Shown: piece by piece, positions 13,778 to 24,239 of the stretch | Numbering within the stretch: the stretch's first letter is position 1 | Layout of the letters: each line of letters begins with the position of its first letter | NCBI GenBank assembly: GCA_916610825.1 | Contig: OU744449.1 | Span: forward strand, 3,360,001-3,424,000 | Reading direction: 5' to 3' | DNA length: 64,000 bases | From: Haliclystus octoradiatus | Lineage: Eukaryota > Cnidaria > Staurozoa > Stauromedusae > Haliclystidae | Position numbers and translations under genes: made by a program | The notes under the pieces: generated by a model | What the model was told of the DNA's origin: nothing | The model's database searches: none | Seen by the model: the letters and a program-made list of their open reading frames with translations, nothing else

Positions 13778-16700
13778 ATGGCTGGTTCATCAACTGAAAA
13801 GCCACCTATAAGATGCTTTGATTGTTTTGCTGTATCATGTTCAATGTGGAGAAAAACGAATGATGGTGTTATTCTCTGTAATATATGTCATCTAAAAAGA
13901 ACAAAGGCGGAGAATTGTTCAAATATTAAAAACTCTCTAAAACTTAAAGATGGCTCAAAGTTCACTGGACGTAAAGGAAGGTTATCAGCTCGTGCCAGAC
14001 AGAGTTGTACAAAACCAGTTGATAAAGGGAAAAATGGTGCAAATAAAGGAAGAAGATCTCAAATCAAACGAAAGGTAACAATGTAATATTCACTACAATA
14101 TATCTATGAAATTGTATTCAAAGTATATAGCCTATATATATATTCGCTTGACTTGCTCCAAGTCCCACTTATTTTATGACAATTTTGATATTTTGGTAAG
14201 TGAGACTTGTGTCCTTTGCTCATTCTATTGTTTTCCAAAACAAAGGAAACGCATCAAACCATGCGAGATGACGTAAAATATTTCGAAGTTGTCCATAAGG
14301 TTTTCTTGATTCCATATTCGTTTTTGCATATGGTCATATATAATAGAAAATCCTTCAATTTGGCTTCATGATCATCAGTTAAAGCTCTAGAGCTGTCGGA
14401 AATGTTTCAACTGGAAACTATGTTTTTTTGTTTTGCCCTAACCAACTGGTTCTGGCAAGTTGTTGGTCTACGAAATGCTGTAAACTTTGTCATAGTTTAG
14501 TGATCGTGGTGATTGTGATGAGAGTTACTCTTTTATTCCTGTTGTCAGTTGCTTTGAGCAGTTTGATCAAATATCTATCAATTAATAAATGAAATCGGTA
14601 TCACATTGAAGATAGATATTTTTAATCGATAATTTCACAACATGTGTACCCCGCTATTACATTTCTCGAAGACGTAAACATTTATGGAAACAAAAAGATC
14701 AGACAAGCTGCCCAACACTTAGCAAAGGACACAAGTCCCGCTTTCCAACCATCAATATCCGGCAAATCAATATAAGCAGGACTTGGAGCCAGTCAATATA
14801 TTCACTAGAAGGTACAGGTAGGCAGACACAGAACATTCCAAGGATACATACAAAATTGATTAATGGTTTGGCAAAGCAGTTTAGATTACTTCTACACTTT
14901 AACAGTCATTGCATGATGCATATGAAAGAAGTTGCCTAATATATATACTCCATCTGTAGTGTAGACTTTTAGTACCGGTAGCCATTTCGGTTTTTCAAAT
15001 TTCAATTTTTATTATAACACATCTCAATAGTCTTTTAATTCTAATTAAGTATGTAGGCCTATGCCACCAAAGCATTCTGTATATCAGGGTCAGACAAAAG
15101 TAAAGATCCTTGAATCTTAGATTTCAGAAGGTTAGAATTTATTCAGAATAAAATTGATATTCAAATTATGATTTATTTTTCAAACTTTAACAACAAAATT
15201 CAGAAGAAAATGTTGAAATGCTTCTAGGATTCTAGAAAGCTTTTGTCTGACCCTGCATATCTGGTACAAATTCATGTAGCTGAATGTTAAATCAGAATGT
15301 GGTCAACAACAATCACTGTAGGCCTACTATTTATGGCGATATACTTCAGCACTGTGATAATTTCATATATCTTGGTAGCAAGATAAAGATTATCACAGAA
15401 AGTTCTAGAAATCTAGTGTGGATCTAGCATGGGTAGAGACTAGCACCATGGACCGCAGAGCAAACAAGTTGACCTCTGCATATGGCCCTTTTCAGCAAAT
15501 GACTGCATAATAATCAAAGTTTTCGAATCCTGCGTAGAGTTACTTTTTCTGTATGGATCATCAACTTCAACAAACACACCCTCTCTACAGAAACAGATTG
15601 AACAATCTCACAGGGCATTGATATGATTTCCTCTCAACACTATCCAAGTAAAACAAATTTGTCTGAAATATATCAACATCAACAATCTGGAATGTAAATT
15701 GTCAGCAGAAGCATCTGCTACCGGCTGCTGAATCTAGCGGGACATTTTCTTAGAAGATCTTCTGAAACTCCGCTGTCCATCAGAGGTGTATGGAGTCAGA
15801 ATTGTTTTACTCTAAATCCAATATTCTTATAGAAGCGTATGACTTCGTGTTCGGCTCAGATAATGTAAGAAAAGTAGACTCCAACTCTGACTCAAAAGTA
15901 AATCAGACAAACTCCTGTAAAAAAATTTTAATGGTTTAATTTATCAACCCAAAATTAAGCAAACATAGAAAGCTACAAATAAATTAACGTAATCTGAAAT
16001 ACGTAATGCCAATCCTTGAATCCAACCTCCGTATGTAGAAATATGTAGACAATTTTCAATTTTGCAATGATTATTAAGAAGTTATCAGAATTGCATTTTA
16101 GACTCCGTCTCCGACTCCTGCTCCTTACTGGCAAAAAAACACTCCAGTCCGGATCCTGTTGAAATGTGGATACTTCTGCGGGAGTCTGAGTTTGACTCCG
16201 GCTCCTGTACGCATTTGGCATCTACTGCTGGGTTAAACAAGCCATGATTTTCTCGTTCTGCAAGAAAATGCAGCATCATCATACTCCCTGTCTTCATCTT
16301 GATTGAAATTTGTGTCTTGCTTTTTATATTAATGCTTTGTAAAAAATTTGTGAGTTGCGTCTGACAATTGCAAAACATGACATGATACTGATGTAACGAT
16401 ATTGTAAAATCTGTGTTTAAGATCAATATGTTATAGAACAGTTAAATCATGCCCGTTATGATCGTCATAATGTTTGATTTACTTTGATTAGAGTTCAACT
16501 CCTGATCCTGTACATCTCTGACTGTCCATTCCAATAAAAACCAACAAACGTAACCATACCGTGTTGGCGAACATTTGTAGATATATACGTTATCTATTAA
16601 TCAGGTTGAAGAAGATCTTAGCAGTATTGGCTTAAATTTAAATGATACACTATTATTAGCCGTGAATAGCCATGTTTTGAGTGCTATGGGCTAGGCTAAT

Positions 16701-19095
16701 GGTACAGTCAAACCTGTTATAACGGTCACCTGTCTATAGTGGTCAATTTACCCACCTCTCTTAGCTGGCCATTATGTACAGGTTTCACTGTATTATGAAT
16801 AATGATGAGGACGACCATAAATATTGAATTGGAAAAATGGTTTTTAAATTTGGACACATAAAAATGCTGGGATTAGTATTTAATCTAAATTTATAGATTT
16901 TTTGAAATTGATGAATTTTATCTTTCAGCCAATGAAAGGCATTGTTAATGGATCAGCCTCAGTATTAACATCTGATAGTATCTTTTATGAGGTAAGGCTC
17001 AATAATCATGCAAGGTTTAAAATTTCTAACAATAATTTAATAAGCAATTATTGAATATTACTTTGCGTAATATTCAAAGTTACAATAGAATCCGGCAATA
17101 TCGGTACACTAAGGAGGCAAACTATTTTACCGGTATTGACAGAATCCGTTCTTGGCGGACCAAGCGAAAACAACAGAAATTTGAAATCTTTTGTTTATTT
17201 ATATTGGCTTAAATTTAAATGATACAATATCAGTACCGATTTCAGTACCAGTACCGAACACCTTCTAACCCGTTTGGAAAGACTCCATTAGAAATGCATT
17301 CACGCATGGAATTCCTAGAAAGGCGTCTGAAACCAAATTTTTCATGTAGTCGTTCTGAAAGCGTTTTCAACAGGAATAGGATTGGCACATGTACAGAACG
17401 TCTTATGAACCACGCCTTATTCTGTGTCTATTATTTTGCCAGGGTCTTCTCTATCAAAAGGGTGATATTGTTTCCATATGTGATGTTGACGGTGATACAT
17501 ACTTTGCACAATTGAGAGGATTTCTTCAAGATGAATTTTGTGAAAAAAGTGCAATTATTACATGGCTTATACCAACTGTTGCGAATCATAAATCATTCGA
17601 TCCTGCTATATATACCCTAGGTATGTACAGATATTATTAAAAAAAATAATATACTATTATGTTTTATTTACTTGGGTTAATTTCCAATCGATGAAATGTT
17701 CAGAAACTTCACATTTCTGAAAATTAAATTTAAAACATGACGTGCATCAAACAAATTTTTAATAAGGGGACAAACCCAGCCAAATTTATAGTTGGAAAAT
17801 GGAAATGGAATTGTTCAGTCTTTTTCTGCTTTTATATACTCTAAAATTATTTCTTTTTAAGTCTATTTCCAGTTAATATCCATAGTTTCAGTTTATTTTT
17901 TAGTCTATTCTCATCATGTACCTGATAGTTGTCGTCATGGAAAATCATTGAATGAAAATATCTTGAATCTATTTTGAGCAAGCAGACAAAGCATTGCATG
18001 CAAACACATTTGAATTAGATTAGCAAAAATCAAAAATAATTAAACATGGAACGCTTGATATTCCATGTCCTCTTGATGCTTCATCCAAATATTCAAAAAT
18101 AGTTGATGAACAAGTTTACCATTTCATCATTCATGAACGGTTCATAAACGTTAAATGGCCCAATTTTGATGAATCTTCATGGCAACTGTTCATAAAAGTT
18201 CATAAATAAGCATGACAAGTTCATGGAAAAGTTCTTGAAAATTGAATAATTTATGTTCATGAACCTTTTATAAACTAATCAGCTATTTTCACAGTTGTGC
18301 TGTTAATCAGCCTATTGTGATCATGGCTATGTCGTAACGCACATGTTAGAAAAATGTCTTTAGGGTCACATAACAGAATTTTGTTGTTGTAATTTCAACA
18401 AGAGAATGCAAAATCTTAACGGAAAGTAGCATGTCAAGCTGAGCATAACATCTGATCACAGTTTGACAAAGTTACTAGTTTTGCGGTCAAACCCTTCTTC
18501 TTTATTTGATTGAGTTGGAATACTTTTTCTGACAATTATACTAGCTTTTATGTGTCATAATTACACAGGGTAATGTAGTGTACCTAGCCTATTATAGCTC
18601 CTACCCTTAATGATACAGTGCAACCTGTATATAACGGCCAGCTACGAGAGGTAGAAAAATTGACCACTATAGACAGGTGGCCTTTATATACAGGTTTGAT
18701 TCAATAGAAAATACTATTTTAGACATTGCAAGAGTGACCACTATAGACAGGTGGCCACTGTATAGAGGTGGCGGTTATAACAGGTATGACTGTATCTAAT
18801 TTATTTAGGTCCAAATGAAGACACAGCCAGACCAATGAGTTGTTTTCAATTTGTATCGAGAAGCACAAATAATTTATTTCGTCCTTCTCTACCTCAACCA
18901 CCATTTACAAGAACACATACAAATTTGAATCACCTTATTGAAGCATGTAAAGAAATTAATGACAATGATCTATCAACTAAACAAACAATTGATCAAATTA
19001 ATCCTGTTACTAATGACGATCATCAGATCGTTAAATCTAAAATTGAATCTTCAAAGACTATATTAGATGATAAAGTAATATCAGTCTCAAGTTAG
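13778..19095 (+). CDS. GATAD1: GATAD1, GATA zinc finger domain protein 1
   Basis: Four exons: 13778-14074, 16929-16991, 17443-17620 and 18809-19095 (stop TAG). Phases chain to about 274 codons, close to the 269 of human GATAD1. Exon 1 has the single GATA-type zinc finger, CFDC near residue 13 followed by CNIC, then a basic, Lys/Arg-rich tail. Exon 3 has the conserved core: GDIVSICDVDGDTYFAQLRG, FLQDEFCEKSA and TWLIPT. Exon 4 continues with GPNEDTARPM and FQFVSRSTNNLFRPS, then a hydrophilic tail that is poorly conserved. In vertebrates GATAD1 binds chromatin with H3K4me3 reader and histone deacetylase complexes. I chose the ATG at 13778. An open frame extends two codons upstream but without another ATG. 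The gene is divergent from AGAP and convergent with the TMEM106 family gene. Confidence 0.93.
15085..15255. mobile_element. hAT-like MITE
   Basis: 171 bp, ends CAGGGTCAGACAAAAG and CTTTTGTCTGACCCTG. Same family as 12285-12459; the target duplication is not clear. Confidence 0.82.
15330..15760 (+). mobile_element. Decayed LINE RT C-terminal fragment
   Basis: Conceptual reading gives DNFIYLGSKI, then a stretch like FESCVELLFLYGS with broken frames and stops, then QKQIEQSHRAL. This resembles the FxYLGS...LLYGSETW region after the RT of RTE-like LINEs. It is an old, broken remnant in GATAD1 intron 1. Confidence 0.5.
15781..16521. mobile_element. hAT-like non-autonomous element, 741 bp
   Basis: Ends CAGAGGTGTA and TACATCTCTG, with an 8-bp duplication CTGTCCAT at 15773-15780 and 16522-16529. 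Inside are repeats of GACTCCG/GGAGTC type. A related copy starts at 49892. Open frames inside it (for example 16085-16426 minus) look random. Confidence 0.75.
16705..16790. mobile_element. Short pogo-like MITE
   Basis: 86 bp, CAGTCAAACCTGTTATAACG to ACAGGTTTCACTG, flanked by TA on both sides. It is an internal-deletion form of the 177-bp copies. Confidence 0.8.
18104..18262. repeat. TTCATGAA-family repeat, degraded copy
   Basis: Contains TTCATGAACGGTTCATAAAC, TTAAATGGCCCAATTTT and several GTTCAT/ATGAAC half-sites. GATAD1 intron 3. Confidence 0.65.
18616..18792. mobile_element. Pogo-like MITE next to GATAD1 exon 4
   Basis: 177 bp, ends CAGTGCAACCTGTATATAAC and TAACAGGTATGACTG, TA duplication at 18614-18615 and 18793-18794. 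Its end lies 16 bases from the first base of GATAD1 exon 4. Confidence 0.85.
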
Positions 19096-19270
19096 ATTAA
19101 TGTACAGTATTTTTTGTATGTTTTTATTACCGTAATGCACTCCGTAATGCAATAGTTGTAATGTTTTAATGTCAATTGTCAAATATAATGCCACAAAGGA
19201 AAGAAAAATGCATTATTACCCCGGCGAAAAACAGTTCAGGAGTTCATGAACAGTTCATGGACCTTCACTA

Positions 19271-19457
19271 AAGGGTTACCACATACTTGCCATGTTTGTA
19301 TTCATATTTACTAAACGAGAAAATGTTGGGAGACACGAGTGAAGCGCTAAAAAATCACGAGCTCCGAGCGAGTGATTTTTAGCTTCCCGAGTGTCTCCCA
19401 ACATTTTCTCGTTTAGTAAATATGAATACAAACATTTGCAAGCATGTGGTAACCCTT
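19271..19457. repeat. Long near-perfect foldback
   Basis: Arms of about 85-90 bp (AAGGGTTACCACAT at the left, ATGTGGTAACCCTT at the right; shared core GGGAGACACGAGTG / CTCGTTTAGTAAATATGAAT) around a short centre near 19365. Related scraps are at 46528-46560 and 46975-47260. Confidence 0.88.
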
Positions 19458-19555
19458 TTCTAAAATAAAACAATTGTCGGAATCTCATTCGACGGCGAAT
19501 TTTCAATTCATGAATTCACAATTTAAAATTCAATTTCAATTCATAAACCAAGCAA

Positions 19556-19605
19556 AGAGAATCCCACAACAAGATAGAGAATCCCACAACAAGATAGAGA
19601 TTGTC
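19556..19605. repeat. Tandem 20-bp duplication
   Basis: GAGAATCCCACAACAAGATA is present twice in a row inside the insertion that splits the TTCATGAA element. Confidence 0.85.
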
Positions 19606-20266
19606 GAATAAAGAAAGACATATACAAGAACGTCTGTAATATAAGTGGTACAATAGTTCTTTAGCAAATTAATGCAGTTATTGTTATTTAAATTTTAGGT
19701 TTACCTTGAAACAGCGACGTAGCCTATAATTGTCTTTCATTCTGTGTTTTTATTTTGCATGTTACACGACCAATAACTCATTCACCACGCTTTTCAAAAA
19801 TATAAACATCTTGAGCTAAATGTCGTTTTGTAAATCGTAGCCATTATTGAGATATTTATTGGATTGTTATCAAAAAGTTATAAATTCTGTATTTTATCAC
19901 AGATCAAACTTTTTGAAGCTTGCGTTTTTTCCGGTTTTCGGAGCCATGTTTTACCCTAGGATTTCATGCACGCTCTTTCGACCAATCAGATCGCAGAAAA
20001 CCTTTGTGATATTTTAGAAAGGTAGTTCATGAACAGTTCATGAACATTTGGGCCCATTTAATCTTCATGAACTGTTCATGAACTGTTCATGAACTCCTGA
20101 ACTGTTTTTCGCCGGGGTACTTTAATCCGCTGCAAAAAAATTTGTTGAAATCATGAACTGTTTATGGACCTCCTGAACTTTGCGAACATTAATGAACTGT
20201 TCATGAACTTTACAAACATTAATGAAAACCTTATAAACAGCTCAGGAAGTTTACAAACGTTGAATA

Positions 20267-20447
20267 CAATGAAACCTGTATATAACGGCCAGCTTCAAGA
20301 GGTAGATAAATTGACCATTATAGACTGGTGGCCTTTATATACAGCTTTGTTTCAATAGAAAATACTACTGTATTCAGAAATTGCAAAAGTGATCACTATA
20401 GACAGGTGGCCGCTGTAAAGAGGTGACCATTATAACAGGTTTGATTG
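20267..20447. mobile_element. Pogo-like MITE nested in a TTCATGAA repeat
   Basis: 181 bp, CAATGAAACCTGTATATAAC to TATAACAGGTTTGATTG, TA at 20265-20266 and 20448-20449. TTCATGAA-type sequence lies on both sides (20151-20252 and 20459-20529). Confidence 0.83.
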
Positions 20448-21439
20448 TAGTCTGTATTCATCGACTTTTCATAAACTATTTCATTGCATGGAAATTTGGC
20501 CAGTTAACATTCATGAACTATTTTCACGGGTTGTTTCTGTTTCAAGGAAAATCCTTGATAATTGCCATGTTTTTGTTCCTTTTACGTGGTATAGTTTACA
20601 CGCATATAGATTTACGGGAAATGATTGAAAATAGAAAATTATAAAATGAACTTGAGCACTTACACAATAAACTTTGAATACTATAACATTTGCATTCTTT
20701 TTCTAAGAAAAATAATGTTTAAGTACTAACGCAAAAAAGTTTTTTTAAGAAATAGTGTTGGTGGTGTTAGCTGGAAGGAAACAAGACATTTCGATTTATT
20801 TGGAATAGTACATCATGCTTATAGCTTCAGAATAATAAAAAGTGAATTGCGAATATTTCAAAACAAAATAAAAACAAAAAACAACAGAATCATCACATCT
20901 TACAAATCTTTTTGTTAAAACTCAAAAAGATTTGCATGTCATTCCAATATCAATATTTTATGTATTTAATATACCTGCTAAAATTTTAAAAACATTTTCT
21001 AATACATGATTGATAATTACAACTTTTGCTGTAAGTCATACACAAATTATACACCGCATAGCTAAAATGTCAATTATTTACAAATTTCATGTAATTCAAT
21101 TTTATTTTTTAAGTTGTTTAATTGTAAAATATCAGTTTATAGAGGACCCCAAGCAGCTACAAAACCAGGTTATTTAAAATCTAACGCATACATGCACAGT
21201 ACTATGATCTGTTCATAAACTCATTGACTGGTTTTCGAATGGGTATAAATATTTTGCTAATATATTCAACTGCTAAACTAATACAAGGATTATACAATCT
21301 AAGCTGAATTTTAATATTATTATTTTAGATTTCGACAATCTGTATAAAAATAATCTGATAATGATAATGTCTCTGAATGGAACATGTAAGATAACCCAGC
21401 TGTAAATCTGAAAAATAAAAATAATTACAAATATTAATA

Positions 21440-21685
21440 CAGTCAAACGTGTTATAACGGTCACCTGTATAAAACGGCCACCTGTCTATAGTGGTCACTA
21501 TTGCAATGTCTAAAATAGTATTTTCTATTGAATTAAACCTGTAGCCTATATAAAGGCCACCTGTCTATAATGGTCAATTTATTTGTAAAACGTTGTCTTA
21601 CTGATTGAACATAGGGCTCAATGCATACGGCTAATGGTCAATTTATCTACCTCTCGTAGCTGGCTGTTATATACAGGTTTCACTG
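21440..21685. mobile_element. Pogo-like MITE, longer variant
   Basis: CAGTCAAACGTGTTATAACG to ACAGGTTTCACTG with TA flanks. Longer than the 177-bp form because an internal GGTCAATTTAT segment is duplicated. Confidence 0.8.
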
Positions 21686-21777
21686 TATCGAAACTCCCCT
21701 TATACTAACTCAAAGCCTCTGCCAGACATAAATAAAATTGAATCAAAACATCTATTCGCATGAATGTTGCTGCTAAA

Positions 21778-21918
<141 letters not shown>

Positions 21919-24203
21919 GTTGTTGTCCGTAAGACTATGTACATTGTATATATTTATACAGTTTGCCAGGATCAGACCATGATCCTAAGGCCAGATGATT
22001 TTTAATGGGCTATTGATAGTGTTCTTCGTAGGATGTGAGCAGAGCCAAGCAGTACTATCTTTTGAATTTCTTCAAATGAAATGTTCTCAGGAATTGAAGA
22101 TATATACTTATGTAAACTTTTTCGAATAAGTCCCAAGGAGCTGATGATGATTGGTACAATAATTGTCTTTGTGTGCCACATTTTGGAAATTTCCATCTCG
22201 AGGTCTTTGTATTTTGAAAGTTTTTCGATTTCTTTCTTGGCAACGTTGTTTTCTGATGGGACTGATAAATCTATCAAAATGCACACGCTATTACCATCAT
22301 CAGATTTAGTTTTGACTACGATGCCTGGACGATTGGCAGCAATTTCTTTATCGGTATGGATGGGCATATCCCATAATATTGTAACTTGCTCATTAGCCAC
22401 CACTGTTTCAGGCTTGTGTTGATACCACTTTGATGAAACTTCTACGTTATAATACTGACAAATTCTCCAGTAGATGTATGCCAGGGCTTTGTTGTGTCGG
22501 TGAAGATATTCCGTTTTTGCCAAAATTGGACAGGCCGAAAGGATGTGGTCAACTGTCTCGTTACATAAATTACATAGCTTACATTTTGGATCTGTTCCAT
22601 TCTTTATGATTCTATTTTCAAAATAACTTGTTGATAAGCTTTGGTATTGCGCAGCTATCAATAATCCTTCTGTCTCACCCTTGAGACCGGCACTACTCAT
22701 CCACCTATGCATAGCCTCCTGGTCCACATCTCCTTTCTTAACATTGTTAGGGTATTGACCATGCATTGGTTTTTCCTCCCATCGGTCTCTCATTTTCTCT
22801 AAAGCTCTTGAATTAGCTACATTTTTGATGGTCTTTGCATATTTAGACGCATTCACTTGCCCAGATGGTACAATGTCAGCAACATCTAATCTATTTGATA
22901 TTTGTTCAGCATGTCTATGGATAGAGTATTTTTTCTTTTCCTTCTCATGTCTGTAAAATAGTTGTAGCAGAGGGTCTGTTGATTTATCCAGATATGCATC
23001 CATAGCTAAGATTGAGGTGTCAAATGAGCATTCCAACTGAATGAGACCTCTTCCACCTTGTGCTCTTGGGAGATAAATTATTTCAACATCTAACTTTGGG
23101 TGATGCATTCTGAACATTGTTAAGAATTTGCGTGTTTTCCTATCCATTCTCTGAAGTTCTTCTCTCTTCCAGTTAATAATTCCAAAACTGTAGCTAACAA
23201 CTGGGACTGCAAGTGAATTAATAGCTTGCATCCTATTGGCAGAGTTTAGTTCACTTCTCAATATCATTTTCACTCTTCGGTAGTACTCCCTCCTGATCTT
23301 TTCTTTCATTGCCGAATGCTGAATTCCATTCCCTTCGTATACACCTAAATATTTGTACGACCCTTCATATTCCAACTCTTTGATTTGAGTTCCGTCACCA
23401 AGTTTAATCAATGATGTTTTAACCACTTTTCCTTTTAGAAAACTTGCTTTCGCACATTTTTCAATACCAAAATCCATAGATATGTCATGGCTAAACTTCT
23501 TGACAGCTTCAACTAGCGCTTCTAGCTGTTCGTCATTTCTTGCATACATCTTCAAATCATCCATGTAAAACAAATGGTTAATTGTTTCTCCTTGAACAGT
23601 GTAGCCTATATCTGTGTCAGCTAAGATGGTAGAAAGGGGTGCCAAGCATAAACAGAACAACAAAGGTGACAATGAGTCTCCTTGAAATATCCCATTCTTG
23701 ATATCAATAGTTGGTGTTTTGATGTTTCCAGAGGAGTTATTCAGTATTAAAGTGGTTCTCCATGTATTCATGGTGTGCCCTATAAAGGTTATAAGAGTTG
23801 TTGATACCTGATACATTCGTCGAACTTTGATAATCCATGAATGTGGTACACTGTCAAATGTTTTTTATAGTCAATCCATGCTGTACTCATATTTTTCTTT
23901 TTCTTTTTGCAATCCTGAAGGATCGTTTTGTTGACCAACAGGTGATCCTTACAACCATAACTCCCCCGCTTGCATCCCTTTTGTTCCATAGGGAATAGAT
24001 TGTTAGATTCTAGAAAATTGTACGTTCGATTGGTGATAACTGATGTGAGTATTTTGTGCACTGTCGGTAAACATGTTATTGGTCGATAGTTTTTGGGATT
24101 TAGCATTTCTTTTGATTTTGCCAAGAGATACGTAATTCCTTCAGTTAGCCAAGTTGGCGTATTTTCTGGATTCTGCACAATGTTGGTATATGATCTATGA
24201 TTA

Positions 24204-24205
<2 letters not shown>
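21919..24205 (-). mobile_element. R4/Dong-like LINE, 5'-truncated, with restriction-like endonuclease
   Basis: Read on the minus strand, the element begins inside the reverse transcriptase (PKNYRPITCLPT, EQKGC, WIDYKK) at about 24178 and ends with stop TAA at 22002-22004. A short 3' untranslated part of about 80 bases follows, running straight into TAA repeats. Reverse transcriptase motifs include GDSLSPLLF and the catalytic YMDD. A CxxC zinc knuckle (CKLCNLCNETVDHI) and a PD-(D/E)XK-like endonuclease (RPGIVVK, ILIDLSVP, KKEIEKLSKYKDL) follow the RT. This order marks LINEs with a C-terminal restriction-like endonuclease. R4-clade Dong elements are known to insert into TAA repeats, which fits the flanks here. 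One frameshift lies in an A-run near 23858 (after WIDYKK), so the copy is not functional as read. No N-terminal region is present, so it is truncated at its 5' end. Confidence 0.85.
22002..23816 (-). CDS. LINE RT and restriction-like endonuclease, larger open frame
   Basis: About 600 codons covering RT motifs from DSLSPLLF through FYMDDLKMY, the thumb region, zinc knuckle and C-terminal nuclease. The first 130 or so residues of the truncated product lie in another frame at 23789-24178 because of the frameshift. The M used at the start of this frame is simply the first in-frame Met and is not the natural start. Confidence 0.8.
   Translation of the reverse strand: MYQVSTTLITFIGHTMNTWRTTLILNNSSGNIKTPTIDIKNGIFQGDSLSPLLFCLCLAPLSTILADTDIGYTVQGETINHLFYMDDLKMYARNDEQLEALVEAVKKFSHDISMDFGIEKCAKASFLKGKVVKTSLIKLGDGTQIKELEYEGSYKYLGVYEGNGIQHSAMKEKIRREYYRRVKMILRSELNSANRMQAINSLAVPVVSYSFGIINWKREELQRMDRKTRKFLTMFRMHHPKLDVEIIYLPRAQGGRGLIQLECSFDTSILAMDAYLDKSTDPLLQLFYRHEKEKKKYSIHRHAEQISNRLDVADIVPSGQVNASKYAKTIKNVANSRALEKMRDRWEEKPMHGQYPNNVKKGDVDQEAMHRWMSSAGLKGETEGLLIAAQYQSLSTSYFENRIIKNGTDPKCKLCNLCNETVDHILSACPILAKTEYLHRHNKALAYIYWRICQYYNVEVSSKWYQHKPETVVANEQVTILWDMPIHTDKEIAANRPGIVVKTKSDDGNSVCILIDLSVPSENNVAKKEIEKLSKYKDLEMEISKMWHTKTIIVPIIISSLGLIRKSLHKYISSIPENISFEEIQKIVLLGSAHILRRTLSIAH

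Positions 24206-24239
<34 letters not shown>
24203..24239. repeat. TTA microsatellite between the two LINEs
   Basis: About 12 units, lying between the truncated 5' end of the minus-strand LINE and the 5' end of the plus-strand LINE. Confidence 0.95.

Larger units (their letters stand above)
14075..16928. other. GATAD1 intron 1
   Basis: About 2.85 kb holding a hAT-like MITE (15085-15255), a decayed LINE scrap (15330-15760), a 741-bp hAT-like element (15781-16521) and a short pogo-like MITE (16705-16790). No exon seen. Confidence 0.7.
19219..20117. mobile_element. TTCATGAA-family element interrupted by a larger insertion
   Basis: Outer ends CCCCGGCGAAAAACAGTTCA and TGAACTGTTTTTCGCCGGGG are perfect inverted repeats flanked by TA. 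The middle, about 19271-20020, is an unrelated insertion that starts with a long foldback. Confidence 0.8.
19096..21437. other. Convergent intergenic region GATAD1 / TMEM106 family gene
   Basis: No coding exon seen. Holds a nested TTCATGAA element (19219-20117), a long foldback (19271-19457), a pogo-like MITE (20267-20447) and AT-rich sequence. Confidence 0.6.

Noticed and set aside
16085-16426. 113-codon minus-strand frame
   Set aside because: It lies wholly within a hAT-like non-autonomous element and has no recognisable domain.
17219-17442. Open frame upstream of GATAD1 exon 3
   Set aside because: It is in a different frame from the exon and precedes the acceptor at 17441-17442, so it is intronic.
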